From Nonomuraea africana (GTDB lineage Bacteria; Actinomycetota; Actinomycetes; Streptosporangiales; Streptosporangiaceae), in assembly GCF_014873535.1 (NCBI RefSeq), contig NZ_JADBEF010000001.1, forward strand, positions 7,130,001 to 7,194,000: a stretch of DNA of 64,000 bases, read 5' to 3'. Both the position numbers and the translations under genes were made by a program. Each line of letters begins with the position of its first letter. Position 1 is the stretch's first letter. Shown piece after piece: positions 25,108-33,074 of the stretch. Below the pieces are notes generated by a model. It saw only the letters and a program-made list of their open reading frames with translations, did no database searches and was not told where the DNA came from.

Positions 25108-25866
25108 ATGCGTTCCGTGACACGGAACCCGGACCGTCTGTCGATGCTGGAGAAGTCGTGGCTGGTGCTGGACGCGTTCCGTCCCACCGGTGGCCCGCTC
25201 AGGCTCATCGATGTCGCCCAGCACTGCCATCTGCCCAAGACCACCGCCTTCCGGCTGCTCACCGAGCTGACCGAGATCGGCGCGGTCGCACGCAAGGAGA
25301 ACGGCTACTACCTCGGCCGCCGGTTGTTCGAGCTCGGTAGCATCGTCCCTCTCGAACGCGACCTGCGCCACGCCGCCCTGCCGTTCATGCACGATCTCTA
25401 CGAGGCCACCCGCGAGACGATCCACCTGGGCGTGCGCGACGGGCTCGACGTCGTCTACGTGGAGAAGATCCGCGGCCACGAGTCGTTCTCGCTGCCCTCA
25501 CGGGTGGGTGGACGGCTGCCGCTCACCTGCACCGGCGTGGGCAAGGCGCTGCTGGCCTACTCGGAGCCCGAGTTCATCGAGGAGGTGCTCGCCCGTCCGC
25601 TGCGCAGGCTGACCCCGCACTCGATCGTGGATCCGAAGCGCCTGGAGGAGGTCATCGGCCAGGTCCAGGCGGCGGGGCTGGCCTACGAGCGCGAGGAGGC
25701 ACAGCGGGGAGGGGCGTGCATCGCCGCGCCGGTCTTCAGCGGAGGAGCCGTGGTCGCCGCGCTGTCGGTGTCGGTGCCGCTGGCCCGCTTCCACCCGACC
25801 CGGCTGGCGCCCGCGGTGAAGACGGCGGCGCTCGGAGTGTCGCGGGCGCTGACCAGATCCATCTGA
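25108..25866 (+). CDS. IclR-family transcriptional regulator
   Basis: 252 residues if started at ATG 25108, 240 from ATG 25144. The N-terminal winged helix includes 'LRLIDVAQHCHLPKTTAFRL' and the C-terminal effector domain includes 'HLGVRDGLDVVYVEKIRGHE', 'LTCTGVGKALLAYSEPE' and 'GGACIAAPVFSGGAVVAALS'. IclR proteins regulate aromatic catabolism, acting as activators or repressors with pathway intermediates as effectors. The gene is divergent from the kynurenine operon with only 45 bp between the two start codons. A perfect palindrome at 25112-25128 would lie inside the coding region if 25108 is used, so I think 25144 ('MLEKSWLV') is the real start. Confidence 0.92.
   Translation: MRSVTRNPDRLSMLEKSWLVLDAFRPTGGPLRLIDVAQHCHLPKTTAFRLLTELTEIGAVARKENGYYLGRRLFELGSIVPLERDLRHAALPFMHDLYEATRETIHLGVRDGLDVVYVEKIRGHESFSLPSRVGGRLPLTCTGVGKALLAYSEPEFIEEVLARPLRRLTPHSIVDPKRLEEVIGQVQAAGLAYEREEAQRGGACIAAPVFSGGAVVAALSVSVPLARFHPTRLAPAVKTAALGVSRALTRSI
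25112..25128. promoter_or_regulatory. Perfect 17-bp palindrome, candidate IclR operator
   Basis: GTTCCGTGACACGGAAC is symmetric about A25120 with 8-bp arms. It lies between the divergent IclR gene and the catabolic operon, seven bases upstream of that operon's -35 hexamer. TTCCGTnACGGAA-type palindromes are typical for IclR-family dimers. Binding is inferred. Confidence 0.65.
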
Positions 25867-25921
25867 CTTGTCCCATGCACCCCGGGATTTGGCTGTCCTA
25901 TCCGCCAGTATTCCGTACCCG

Positions 25922-25933
25922 CATTATTGTCCG
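25922..25933 (+). promoter_or_regulatory. Possible leaderless -10 element of the vanZ-like gene
   Basis: CATTAT (25922-25927) followed by six bases and GTG 25934 resembles the TAnnnT-N6-start layout seen elsewhere, with one deviation at the first base. Confidence 0.35.
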
Positions 25934-26452
25934 GTGGGCCAAACCTGGGAATTGTGGGGAAATATCGTCATTGCCGGGCTTTTTGGGGTGCCGCTGGCCG
26001 TACTGGCCGCCCTGACATTCGCCCGCACCCGCCGGCGCCGCGGACATTCCGCGCCCATGCGCACGGCGGTGGCCGACGTGGGCATCGTCGCAGGCACCGC
26101 GCCCTGGATCTGGATGATCCTCACGCCCGTCCACGGTCGGAGCGGTGTCAGTCTCGTCCCGTTCAGAGACCTCGCCACGCTCGCCTCCGCGCCACCCGCG
26201 ACCGTGTTCGTGCAGGTCGGAGGCAACCTGCTGGTCTTCGCCTGCCTGGGCGCGCTGCTGCCCGTCCGCTCGGCGCGGTTCGCGGGGCTCGCCCGGGTGG
26301 CGGCCGTGGCGGCCTGCGCGTCGCTGACCGTCGAGCTCCTGCAGTACGGCCTGCGGCTCGGCCGCTTCTCCTCGATCGACGACGTGCTCGTCAACACCGC
26401 GGGAGCGGTCATGGCCGCTTTGGTTACTCGCCGCTGGTGGAGCTCCCGATAG
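25934..26452 (+). CDS. VanZ-family membrane protein
   Basis: 172 residues from GTG 25934. Four membrane helices can be placed at about 10-30, 48-66, 88-106 and 115-133. The VanZ signature is in the second half: 'GNLLVFACLGALLPV' then 'ELLQYGLRLGRFSSIDDVLVNTAGAVMA'. VanZ gives low teicoplanin resistance in enterococci; the physiological role of most homologues is unknown. No van genes lie nearby. A longer reading from TTG 25868 adds non-hydrophobic residues with no ribosome-binding site, so I prefer 25934. Confidence 0.8.
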   Translation: MGQTWELWGNIVIAGLFGVPLAVLAALTFARTRRRRGHSAPMRTAVADVGIVAGTAPWIWMILTPVHGRSGVSLVPFRDLATLASAPPATVFVQVGGNLLVFACLGALLPVRSARFAGLARVAAVAACASLTVELLQYGLRLGRFSSIDDVLVNTAGAVMAALVTRRWWSSR

Positions 26453-26625
26453 CGGCCAGGACCGTTCCACAGTAACGGCCCGCGAAAACTCACGAAGATC
26501 ACCACACGGGCACGATGCACTCAAAAGAAGCACGGGACCAACCTCCGTATCTGTGCGATCGTGGACAAGGCGGGGCAAGTTCTCTGGAGACGCCGAACCC
26601 GGTTGGTGACAGAGGGTGATCAAAC

Positions 26626-27378
26626 GTGTCTGAATCCCCGGTACCCCACGAGCCCCCGATCTATCGCCGCATCGCCGACGGCCTGCGCGCCAGGATCCTG
26701 TCCGGCGAACTGCGCGACGGGGATCGACTACCGGGCGAGAACGCGCTCATGACGGAACACGGAATCGCTCGAGCCACCGCCCGCCAGGCGCTGGCCGTGC
26801 TGATCAACGAAGGGCTGGCGGTGCCGAAAAGAGGTTCGGGGGTTTATGTGCGACAGTTCAAGCCGATCCGCAGACACGGATCGCGCCGCCTGTCCCGTGA
26901 GCAATGGGGCCAGGGACGGGCGATCTGGGACGCCGACACGCGCGGCCGTCCCTTCACCGTGGACGAGGTGGAGGTCGTTCGCGCGCAGGCGAGCGAGGCG
27001 ACCGCCGGCGTCCTCGACAGCACCGAGGTGTGGATCAGGCGCCGCCGCTACTCGGTGGACGCGAGACCCGTCCAGATGGCCACTTCCTACTTTCCCGCCG
27101 ACCTGGTGGAAGGCAGCGCGATCACGCTGGCGGACACGGGACCCGGCGGTGTCTACGCGCGGTTGCGGGACCTCGGGCTGCCGCCCGCGCACTTCACCGA
27201 GGAGGTGCGGGCCCGGATGCCGCATCCCGCCGAGGCCCGCCTGCTCGAACTGCCAGCGGGCACCCCGGTGATCGTGATCTCCAGGACCGCCTACACGACC
27301 GGCGGCCTGCCGGTCGAATACAACGAGATGGTGCTCGACTCCGCCTCCTATGTACTCCAGTACGACTTCGACGCCTAG
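26626..27378 (+). CDS. GntR-family regulator, HutC subfamily (UTRA domain)
   Basis: 250 residues from GTG 26626, with AGAGGGTG eight bases upstream. The N-terminal GntR winged helix (about 10-75) shows 'RIADGLRARILSGELRDGDR' and 'EHGIARATARQALAVLINEG'. The UTRA ligand domain (about 95-240) shows 'IRRRRYSVDARPVQMATSYF' and 'PVIVISRTAYTTGGLPVEYN'. HutC-type proteins repress sugar, amino-sugar or histidine genes until an effector binds. A TTGACCT/AGGTCAA inverted repeat lies just past the stop (27377-27383 and 27405-27411). The small gene that follows may belong to the same unit. Confidence 0.92.
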   Translation: MSESPVPHEPPIYRRIADGLRARILSGELRDGDRLPGENALMTEHGIARATARQALAVLINEGLAVPKRGSGVYVRQFKPIRRHGSRRLSREQWGQGRAIWDADTRGRPFTVDEVEVVRAQASEATAGVLDSTEVWIRRRRYSVDARPVQMATSYFPADLVEGSAITLADTGPGGVYARLRDLGLPPAHFTEEVRARMPHPAEARLLELPAGTPVIVISRTAYTTGGLPVEYNEMVLDSASYVLQYDFDA

Positions 27379-27499
27379 GTCAAGAAGAAATGTCAAGCGA
27401 TAGGTTGACCTGTCCCTTGCGATCATTGATTTCTCTAGAGATGTGCCGCACCTTCGAGAGAGAGGGAAGTGCGAGTGGGGACCCGGAAAGGGTGACCAG

Positions 27500-27772
27500 A
27501 TGTCCTTTGACCGGCATCTAGCCGAGATCGCCCGGGAGTACCCCCACTGGACCATCTGGCGGAGCGACGCGGGCCGCTGGTGGGCCACGCGGCACCACCC
27601 GCTCAGCGCCGAGCAGCGCGACGCGGGCTGTGCGATGACCATAGACGCCGACGACCCGGAGGGCCTTCGCGAACAGCTGAGAGACCAGGAGCGGCGGGTG
27701 GGACACGCCGCTCCCGACCACCTCCACGAAGAACCGCGCGACGAGGAGCGGCGGCCTGGGCCCGCCCCTTGA
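27500..27772 (+). CDS. Small conserved-looking hypothetical protein
   Basis: 90 residues. The first 60 ('HLAEIAREYPHWTIWRSDAG' then 'RWWATRH') are rich in Trp and Arg and look like a small folded domain; the tail is charged and low in complexity ('RRVGHAAPDHLHEEPRDEER'). I recognise the N-terminal style from small actinomycete proteins often placed near GntR-type regulators, but no function is known. The start is chosen because AAAGGGTG precedes the ATG by about eight bases. A reading from 27443 adds 19 unlikely residues. Confidence 0.6.
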   Translation: MSFDRHLAEIAREYPHWTIWRSDAGRWWATRHHPLSAEQRDAGCAMTIDADDPEGLREQLRDQERRVGHAAPDHLHEEPRDEERRPGPAP

Positions 27773-27857
27773 CGCGCGTGCTGTGGATCGTTCTAGGCGG
27801 GGGATCCACGGCACGCGCCCGGCCTCTCCCGAGGCCATGAGCAGCCCGGTGCCGGGT

Positions 27858-29117
27858 TCAGCGTCTCGGCGGCTCCGGCACCGGGCCCCCAGGCGCGGAA
27901 GTCTCCGACCCTATCGGGGGCGGGGGCTTCCGCCCTGAACGTACGGCGCCGCCCTCCCGCGGGGAGTCGCGCAGCCGAGGCGCCAGGAAGACGGTCACCG
28001 CGACCGAGGCCACCGCCATGACCGCCATCGCCGTCGCGGGCGAGGTGTGCTGGGCGACGGCGCCGGCGAGCGCCGCGCCCACGCCCTGCATGGTGAGCAC
28101 CCCCGACGACCCCAGCCCGAGGGCCTGACCACGGGCGTGCGGCGGCGTGAGCGCCACCAGGCGCTCCTGGAGCAGCAGGCTCGCCGAGTAGCCGGCCGAC
28201 GCCAGCGTCACCACGGCCAGTGCCACGGGCAGCGGGGGATCCAGCAGGAGGAGCAGATAGGGCACGGCCAGCAGCAACCTGAGCGGCGACCCGAGCCGGG
28301 CCCTCCACCGGTGCGGAACGAGCCGGCCGATCGCCGCGTCGCCCACCAGCATCCCGAACGCGGCGAAGGCGAACAGCAGCCCCGCGTGCCCGGGCGCGTA
28401 GGGCACGAACAGCGACTCGCACCCGACGATCAGCCCGTTCGGCACCCACAACGCCAGGTAGACGTACCTGCGGGGCGGCGACGACCAGAGCCACGCGTTG
28501 GCCCGCCAGGTCGCGGCCACCGACGGCCGTCCTTCCGCTCGGGCCGGTCGCCTGCTCAGCCCGAACCTGGCCAGCCCCGCCGCGACCAGGTAGAGACCCG
28601 CCGCCGCCACCAGCGTGCCGCGCGCGGAAAGGACGCTCAGCAGCACCCCGCCCAGCGCGAACCCGCAGATCTGCATCGCGCCCGTCGAGATGTTGAGCAC
28701 CGAGCGGCCCAGCACGTAGCCGCTCTCGGGGAGGATCTCGTCGAGCAGGCCCAGCCGCACCCCGCCGCCGAGCGAGCCGGCCATCCCGAGCGCCAGCAGG
28801 ATCGCGAAGATGACCCACAGCGGCAGCCCCGGCAGCGCCTGCGCCGCGGTGCCGAGCGCCGCCACCAGGGCGAGAGCCGTCAGCGCGAAGCGCGGAGGCA
28901 TCCTGTCGGCGGCCGACAGCAGCACCGCCGCGCCCACCACCTGGGCGAGGGAGGCGCCGAACATGCTGAGCGCGGACAGCAGCGGCGACCCCGTGGCCGC
29001 GTAGACGAGCGTGCCGAGCGCGAGCCCGCTCGCCGTCGTGGCCGCCACCTGGGCCGAGGCGGTGAGGAAGAACGGGGTGAACTCCGGTGTCCCGAACAGT
29101 TCGCGATACGTCCGCAT
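27858..29117 (-). CDS. MFS transporter
   Basis: 419 residues with about twelve membrane helices and a Pro/Arg-rich cytoplasmic tail ('GSETSAPGGPVPEPPRR'). The loop 'ADRMPPRFALTA' between helices 2 and 3 corresponds to the MFS motif A region. It is most like multidrug or unknown-substrate exporters of the DHA type. It is divergent from an ArsR-like regulator gene with a perfect palindrome in the 66-bp gap, so the regulator probably controls it. Start 29117 is the first ATG ahead of helix 1. Confidence 0.85.
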   Translation of the reverse strand: MRTYRELFGTPEFTPFFLTASAQVAATTASGLALGTLVYAATGSPLLSALSMFGASLAQVVGAAVLLSAADRMPPRFALTALALVAALGTAAQALPGLPLWVIFAILLALGMAGSLGGGVRLGLLDEILPESGYVLGRSVLNISTGAMQICGFALGGVLLSVLSARGTLVAAAGLYLVAAGLARFGLSRRPARAEGRPSVAATWRANAWLWSSPPRRYVYLALWVPNGLIVGCESLFVPYAPGHAGLLFAFAAFGMLVGDAAIGRLVPHRWRARLGSPLRLLLAVPYLLLLLDPPLPVALAVVTLASAGYSASLLLQERLVALTPPHARGQALGLGSSGVLTMQGVGAALAGAVAQHTSPATAMAVMAVASVAVTVFLAPRLRDSPREGGAVRSGRKPPPPIGSETSAPGGPVPEPPRR

Positions 29118-29156
29118 GCGGGAAGTCTCATGAGCCGTCCCGCGGGAACGTTAGAG

Positions 29157-29174
29157 TTTCGCGCCAGCGCGAAA
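29157..29174. promoter_or_regulatory. Perfect 18-bp inverted repeat, candidate ArsR operator
   Basis: TTTCGCGC-CA-GCGCGAAA has 8-bp perfect arms around two bases. It lies between the divergent MFS and ArsR-like genes and overlaps the start of the AAAGGAGG ribosome-binding site of the latter. A bound dimer would block translation initiation signals and transcription of the regulator, fitting autorepression. Confidence 0.6.
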
Positions 29175-29183
29175 GGAGGCGTC

Positions 29184-30179
29184 ATGGGCTGGTGGCAGAT
29201 CAACGCCGACACCCTGGCCGAGGGCCGGTTCGCGCTCTCTCCCCTGGCCGAGGCCACGGCGGCGCTCTTCGCGCTGGAGGCGCGCGTCGCGGGACATCCC
29301 GGCCAGCGCGCCTGGCTCGACGCCCATCTGCCCGCCTACAGGGAACGGCTGGCCGCCGACCCGATCACCGCGCTGCTCCTGCGGGCGGCGTTCGGCGCCG
29401 CGTGGACCGCCGACTTCCTCACCCCCGCCCCGACCGGCGAGGACGACCCCTCCTTCGAGGAGGAGCTGGCGCGCGTCCGCCGGACCCCGCCGGCAACCGC
29501 CGTCTCGGACCTGGCGGTGTCCATGGCCGGCCCCGTCCCCGCCGAGTTGCACCGCACCGACCTGCCCGAGCGCGCGGCCGACCTGCTGGAGTGGGTGTGG
29601 CGGGAGACCGTGCTCCCCTCATGGCCGCAGCGCAGGCGGGTCCTCGACGCCGACATCGTCGCCAGGACCCGGCTCCTCACGCAGGGCGGCTGGGCCGCGG
29701 CACTGGACGGCCTGCGACCGGGGATGCGCTGGCTCGGGGAGGGCAGGCTGCGGATCAACACCCACGACTACCCGCCCAGGGACCTGTCGGGCTCTCGCCT
29801 GCTGTTCGTGCCCGTCACCCCGCTCACGCCGAGAAAGGGCTGGATCGGGTGGAGTCTGCCGCACCGCTACGCCGTGGTGTACGTGTGCTCGGGCGCCCTG
29901 GCCGACGTGGACACCGTCCCCGTTCCCGAGGCGCTGGGCGCGCTGATCGGACCGGCCCGCGCGAAGGTGCTCATCCTGCTCGGCACACCGAAGAGCACGA
30001 CGCAGCTGGTGGCGCTGACCGGTCAGGGGCTCGGCTCGGTGGGCCGCCACCTGAAGATCCTGCTCGACGCCCACCTCGTACGGCGCCGCCGTGCGGGCCG
30101 CTCGGTTCTCTACTACCGGACGAGCACGGGCGACGCCCTCGCCGAGGCCTTCGACGGGCAGCCCGCCGGATCACGGTGA
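29184..30179 (+). CDS. ArsR-family regulator with N-terminal DUF5937-like domain
   Basis: 331 residues. The first 240 form an alpha-helical domain of the DUF5937 type ('RFALSPLAEATAALFALEAR' at the start, 'GWIGWSLPHRYAVVYVCSGA' near its end). The C-terminal winged helix is ArsR-like: 'RAKVLILLGTPKSTTQLVAL' and 'GSVGRHLKILLDAHLVRRRR'. This architecture is widespread in actinomycetes beside drug exporters. ATG 29184 has a perfect AAAGGAGG six bases upstream. The palindrome at 29157-29174 and the divergent MFS gene make a self-contained efflux and repressor pair, by inference. Confidence 0.85.
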   Translation: MGWWQINADTLAEGRFALSPLAEATAALFALEARVAGHPGQRAWLDAHLPAYRERLAADPITALLLRAAFGAAWTADFLTPAPTGEDDPSFEEELARVRRTPPATAVSDLAVSMAGPVPAELHRTDLPERAADLLEWVWRETVLPSWPQRRRVLDADIVARTRLLTQGGWAAALDGLRPGMRWLGEGRLRINTHDYPPRDLSGSRLLFVPVTPLTPRKGWIGWSLPHRYAVVYVCSGALADVDTVPVPEALGALIGPARAKVLILLGTPKSTTQLVALTGQGLGSVGRHLKILLDAHLVRRRRAGRSVLYYRTSTGDALAEAFDGQPAGSR

Positions 30180-30215
30180 ACCGGCGGGCCTGCCGTACGG
30201 GCGCTCCCGGGGGCC

Positions 30216-31208
30216 CTACTTGTGCGCCAGGGTGCCCAGGTTGACGTCGGTGTCCTCGGAGACCTGCGCGTCGGCGGGCTCGGCGGGCGCTGCGGGCGCT
30301 GCGGGCTCCTCTTCGACGATCATCCGCACCTCCTCGACCTCCTCGGCGGCCGGCTCGGCGGCGATCAGCGGGCCCGAGGAGTTCTCCCTGCGCATGAGGT
30401 CGCCCAGCACCGAGCTGATCTCGTTGAGCCTGCGCACGACCTCACCGTGCGTGTCGGTGAGGTAGGTGACCCGCCGTCCCGCGTGCTCGTCCAGCGCGTC
30501 GACCCGCTGCTGCGCGGCCGCGAGCGCCGCCTGCGCCTCGGCCTGCGCGTTGGACAGCGTGGCCGCCGCCTCCGCACGCGCCGCGCCCAGGGTGGACTCG
30601 GCCTCCTCGCGGGCGCTCTCCACGGTCTGCTCCGCCTCCAGCCGCGCGGCGGTGAGCAACCGCTCGGACTCCGCCCTGGCCGCGCGCAGGGTCTCGTCGG
30701 CCTCGGCCCTGGCGGTGGTGAGGGTCTCCTCGGCGTCCGCACCCGCCTGGGCCAGCATGCGCTCCGCCGCGCCCGTCGCCTCGCCCACGCGGCGCTCGGC
30801 CTCGGCCTGCGCGCTGGTCAGGATGTTGTCGGCGGTCTCGCGCGCGGAGGAGACCATGCGCTCGGCCTCCATCGAGGAGGTCTCGCGCAGCCTCTTGGCC
30901 TCGGCCTCCGCGTCCTCGCGCTTGGCGGCCGCCTCCTCCTCGCCCAGCTTGAGGATCTGCGCCAGCCTCGGGCTGAGGTCGTCGTAACTCTGCGGAGCCT
31001 CGACCATCCGGCGCCTGGCCTCGGCCAGCTCGATGCGGCCCTGCTCGGCCTGGTCGATCGCGCGCGCCAGCCGCTCCTCCAGGTCTCTGATCTGGTTGCG
31101 TGAGCGGATCATGTAATCGTGCACCTGACGACGGCTGTAGCCGCGCATGACGACTTCGAAGGAGTCTTCCTGCATCAGGTCGGGAAAGCTCTCGGGGTGG
31201 TTTGTCAT
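30216..31208 (-). CDS. DivIVA-like coiled-coil protein
   Basis: 330 residues. The N-terminus 'FEVVMRGYSRRQVHDYMIRS' matches the DivIVA membrane-binding start. Residues 40-265 are an almost continuous coiled coil of Ala/Glu/Arg heptads with very regular repeats such as 'AQAEAERRVGEATGAAERM'. The C-terminal 60 residues are acidic and rich in Ala and Pro. Relatives in mycelial actinomycetes (DivIVA, Scy, FilP) organise polar growth or form cytoskeletal filaments. There is no neighbour in the same operon. The 5' leader is long: a GAAAGGAGG sequence lies about 45 bases before the ATG, too far to serve it. Confidence 0.82.
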   Translation of the reverse strand: MTNHPESFPDLMQEDSFEVVMRGYSRRQVHDYMIRSRNQIRDLEERLARAIDQAEQGRIELAEARRRMVEAPQSYDDLSPRLAQILKLGEEEAAAKREDAEAEAKRLRETSSMEAERMVSSARETADNILTSAQAEAERRVGEATGAAERMLAQAGADAEETLTTARAEADETLRAARAESERLLTAARLEAEQTVESAREEAESTLGAARAEAAATLSNAQAEAQAALAAAQQRVDALDEHAGRRVTYLTDTHGEVVRRLNEISSVLGDLMRRENSSGPLIAAEPAAEEVEEVRMIVEEEPAAPAAPAEPADAQVSEDTDVNLGTLAHK

Positions 31209-31630
31209 CTGGTATATGGCGCTTCCCCTCTGTCCGAGGGTCGAGGAAGGCCACCCTCCTTTCGGAAACTCTACGGAAAAATCTGATCACATTCAGTAAT
31301 GTTCGGCGCACGAGGCGAAGAGGGCAGGAGGGGCGCGATGCCGCTGCGCGCATCGGCCGGCGAAGGTCTGCCCCTGTCGGCGCGGACACGGCTCACCCCA
31401 GCGGTGGACGGGGCCGAGCGGTAGGCACACGCTTCCGGCCTCCCTTCAACCAGACGGGACCGTGAGAGCAAGCCGCCGGTTGCAGCCGGTGGCGGGTAAT
31501 GCGGAGTGCACTGGGCGGGGGGCTTGCGGTTTGTGAGGGTCCGACAACGACGTGTCAGGGAATGACTTTCCTGCCATCTGCCCAAGTCCGCAACCCGAAC
31601 GCCATACCTGCCCGGGAAATCTCGGACTAC
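31209..31630. other. 422-bp intergenic region without a supported gene
   Basis: The region separates the divergent DivIVA-like and carbonic-anhydrase genes. The left 90 bp are comparatively AT-rich and probably carry the DivIVA-like promoter and leader. The rest shows only short frames with no ribosome-binding sites. I see no RNA gene or repeat. Confidence 0.5.
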
Positions 31631-31643
31631 TACGATGTCCAAG
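31631..31643 (+). promoter_or_regulatory. Leaderless -10 element of the carbonic-anhydrase-like gene
   Basis: TACGAT (31631-31636) lies seven bases before the ATG at 31644. The upstream ATG at 31635 overlaps this element, so 31644 is the likelier start. Confidence 0.55.
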
Positions 31644-32165
31644 ATGTACATCGCAGCACTGGACGACGGCGCAGTTCCTGACATTCACCCAGATGCCTAC
31701 ATCGCGCCTGGTGCGGTGGTCGTCGGCCGCGTCAGGGTCGGCAGGGGCGCCAGCGTCTGGTACGGCTCGGTCCTGCGCGGCGACGACGAACGCGTCGAGA
31801 TCGGCGAGGAGTGCAACGTCCAGGACCTGTGCTGCCTGCACGCCGATCCGGGCGAGCCCGCCGTCCTCGAACCGAGGGTGAGCCTCGGGCACAAGGCGAT
31901 GGTCCACGGCGCGCACGTCGAGACCGGCGCGCTGATCGGCATCGGCGCGATCGTGCTCGGCGGGGCCAGGATCGGGGCGGGCACCCTGGTGGCGGCGGGC
32001 GCGCTGGTCGGGCCGGGCAAGAAGATCCCCGCGGGCGTCCTGGTGGCGGGCGTGCCGGGCAGGGTGGTGCGCGAGCTCACCGACGACGACAGGGCGAGCT
32101 TCGCGCAGACTCCCGACCGGTACATGGCCAAGGCGCTCAGACACCGGCAGGCGTCAGCAGTTTGA
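31644..32165 (+). CDS. Gamma-class carbonic anhydrase-like protein (left-handed beta-helix)
   Basis: 173 residues from ATG 31644 (176 from 31635). Hexapeptide repeats run through the first 130 residues ('IAPGAVVVGRVRVGRGASV', 'IGIGAIVLGGARIGAGTLV'). Zinc ligands are His in 'CCLHADPG' and two His in 'LGHKAMVHGAHV', as in the YrdA/CaiE-type gamma-CA family. It could hydrate CO2 or be an acyl-transfer relative; many homologues have weak activity. It overlaps the convergent lipoprotein gene by about 29 bp. A carbonic anhydrase is also near radA/disA/mutY in Mycobacterium, but that one is a beta-class enzyme. Confidence 0.85.
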   Translation: MYIAALDDGAVPDIHPDAYIAPGAVVVGRVRVGRGASVWYGSVLRGDDERVEIGEECNVQDLCCLHADPGEPAVLEPRVSLGHKAMVHGAHVETGALIGIGAIVLGGARIGAGTLVAAGALVGPGKKIPAGVLVAGVPGRVVRELTDDDRASFAQTPDRYMAKALRHRQASAV

Positions 32166-33039
32166 CCAGCACGTCGTCGGGGGCCGTCATGAGGTCACCG
32201 CCCTCTGGCGTGGCGGGTCGCAGGAAGCGCGCGTAGTCAACGGTGATCCTGACGTCGGGCAGGCCCTTGATCGCTTTGGCGTTGGCCTTGGCCGCGTCCT
32301 TCTTCAGCGCGCCGTAGCTGTCCCAGTCGGTGTAGCCGGTGATGCCCCACTGCAGCACCTTCGGCAGGTCGTCCCGCACCCAGCGCTGGCCGAGCTTCCA
32401 GGTGCCGCCGTCCTCCTTGTAGAAGGCGGCCACCACGCCCCCCGCCCTGGCCAGGACCAGCTCCATCCAGCCCGCCTTGACTGCCACCTCCTTGGGCTTG
32501 GAGCTGCCGTCCAGCGTGCTCTTCGCCTCCACCCTCTTGGCGCTGTCGCCCGTGCCCGTGGTGACGGAGACCCAGTTCGGATTGGCGTTCGACTGCGGCA
32601 CCCGCAGCATCACGCCGCCGAGCGAGAACTTCCGCTCGGGCTGGTCCTTCTTCTTGCCCTCGACCTTGAGCCGCACGTGCATCACGATGTCGCCGGCCAG
32701 CTCCTGGTAGACGAAGGGCCCCCGGAACCCGTCGAACCAGGTGGAGGTCTTGGGCTCGAGGTAGAGAGCGTTCTTCGCGGTGTCGTTGACGTCGAGCTTC
32801 GCGATCCTGTTCAGGTCGCCCTCGGTGTCGCTCAGCTTGCTCCACGCGCTCAGGTCCGCCGTGCCGGCGAACTCGCTGGAGGCGGTGCCGACCTCGCCGC
32901 CCGGGTCGGGCGGTCGCACGGCGGCGGTGGTGAGCGCCTTGGATGAAGCCTGTGGAGCCTGCCCCGACGCTGTCCCACAACCGGCCAGCAGTCCGGCGAC
33001 GGCCAGGGACACCGCAATCTTCGCTCTCATAACGGACAT
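32137..33039 (-). CDS. Lipoprotein with DUF1349-like (concanavalin-fold) domain
   Basis: 300 residues. The signal ends in lipobox 'LLAGC', so it is a membrane-anchored extracellular lipoprotein. The mature part (about 60-290) looks like a beta-sandwich of the DUF1349/laminin-G-like type: 'TWFDGFRGPFVYQELAGDI', 'FSLGGVMLRVP', 'NWVSVTTGTG' and 'AAFYKEDGGTW'. The family often binds carbohydrate; the ligand is unknown. ATG 33039 is preceded closely by GAGG; the next ATG at 33030 is also possible. Only 24 bp separate it from the -10 element of the divergent gene. Confidence 0.7.
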   Translation of the reverse strand: MSVMRAKIAVSLAVAGLLAGCGTASGQAPQASSKALTTAAVRPPDPGGEVGTASSEFAGTADLSAWSKLSDTEGDLNRIAKLDVNDTAKNALYLEPKTSTWFDGFRGPFVYQELAGDIVMHVRLKVEGKKKDQPERKFSLGGVMLRVPQSNANPNWVSVTTGTGDSAKRVEAKSTLDGSSKPKEVAVKAGWMELVLARAGGVVAAFYKEDGGTWKLGQRWVRDDLPKVLQWGITGYTDWDSYGALKKDAAKANAKAIKGLPDVRITVDYARFLRPATPEGGDLMTAPDDVLVKLLTPAGV

Positions 33040-33062
33040 TCTGCCTCGTCTTTACGTCGGGC

Positions 33063-33074
33063 TACGATGCCGCC
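33063..33074 (+). promoter_or_regulatory. Leaderless -10 element of the repeat-containing gene
   Basis: TACGAT (33063-33068) is followed by six bases and ATG 33075, with no Shine-Dalgarno sequence. Confidence 0.6.

Noticed and set aside
28047..30179. Long plus-strand frame covering the MFS gene and the ArsR-like gene
   Set aside because: The first 1.1 kb is the antisense of the MFS transporter; only the part from 29184 has protein character and a ribosome-binding site.
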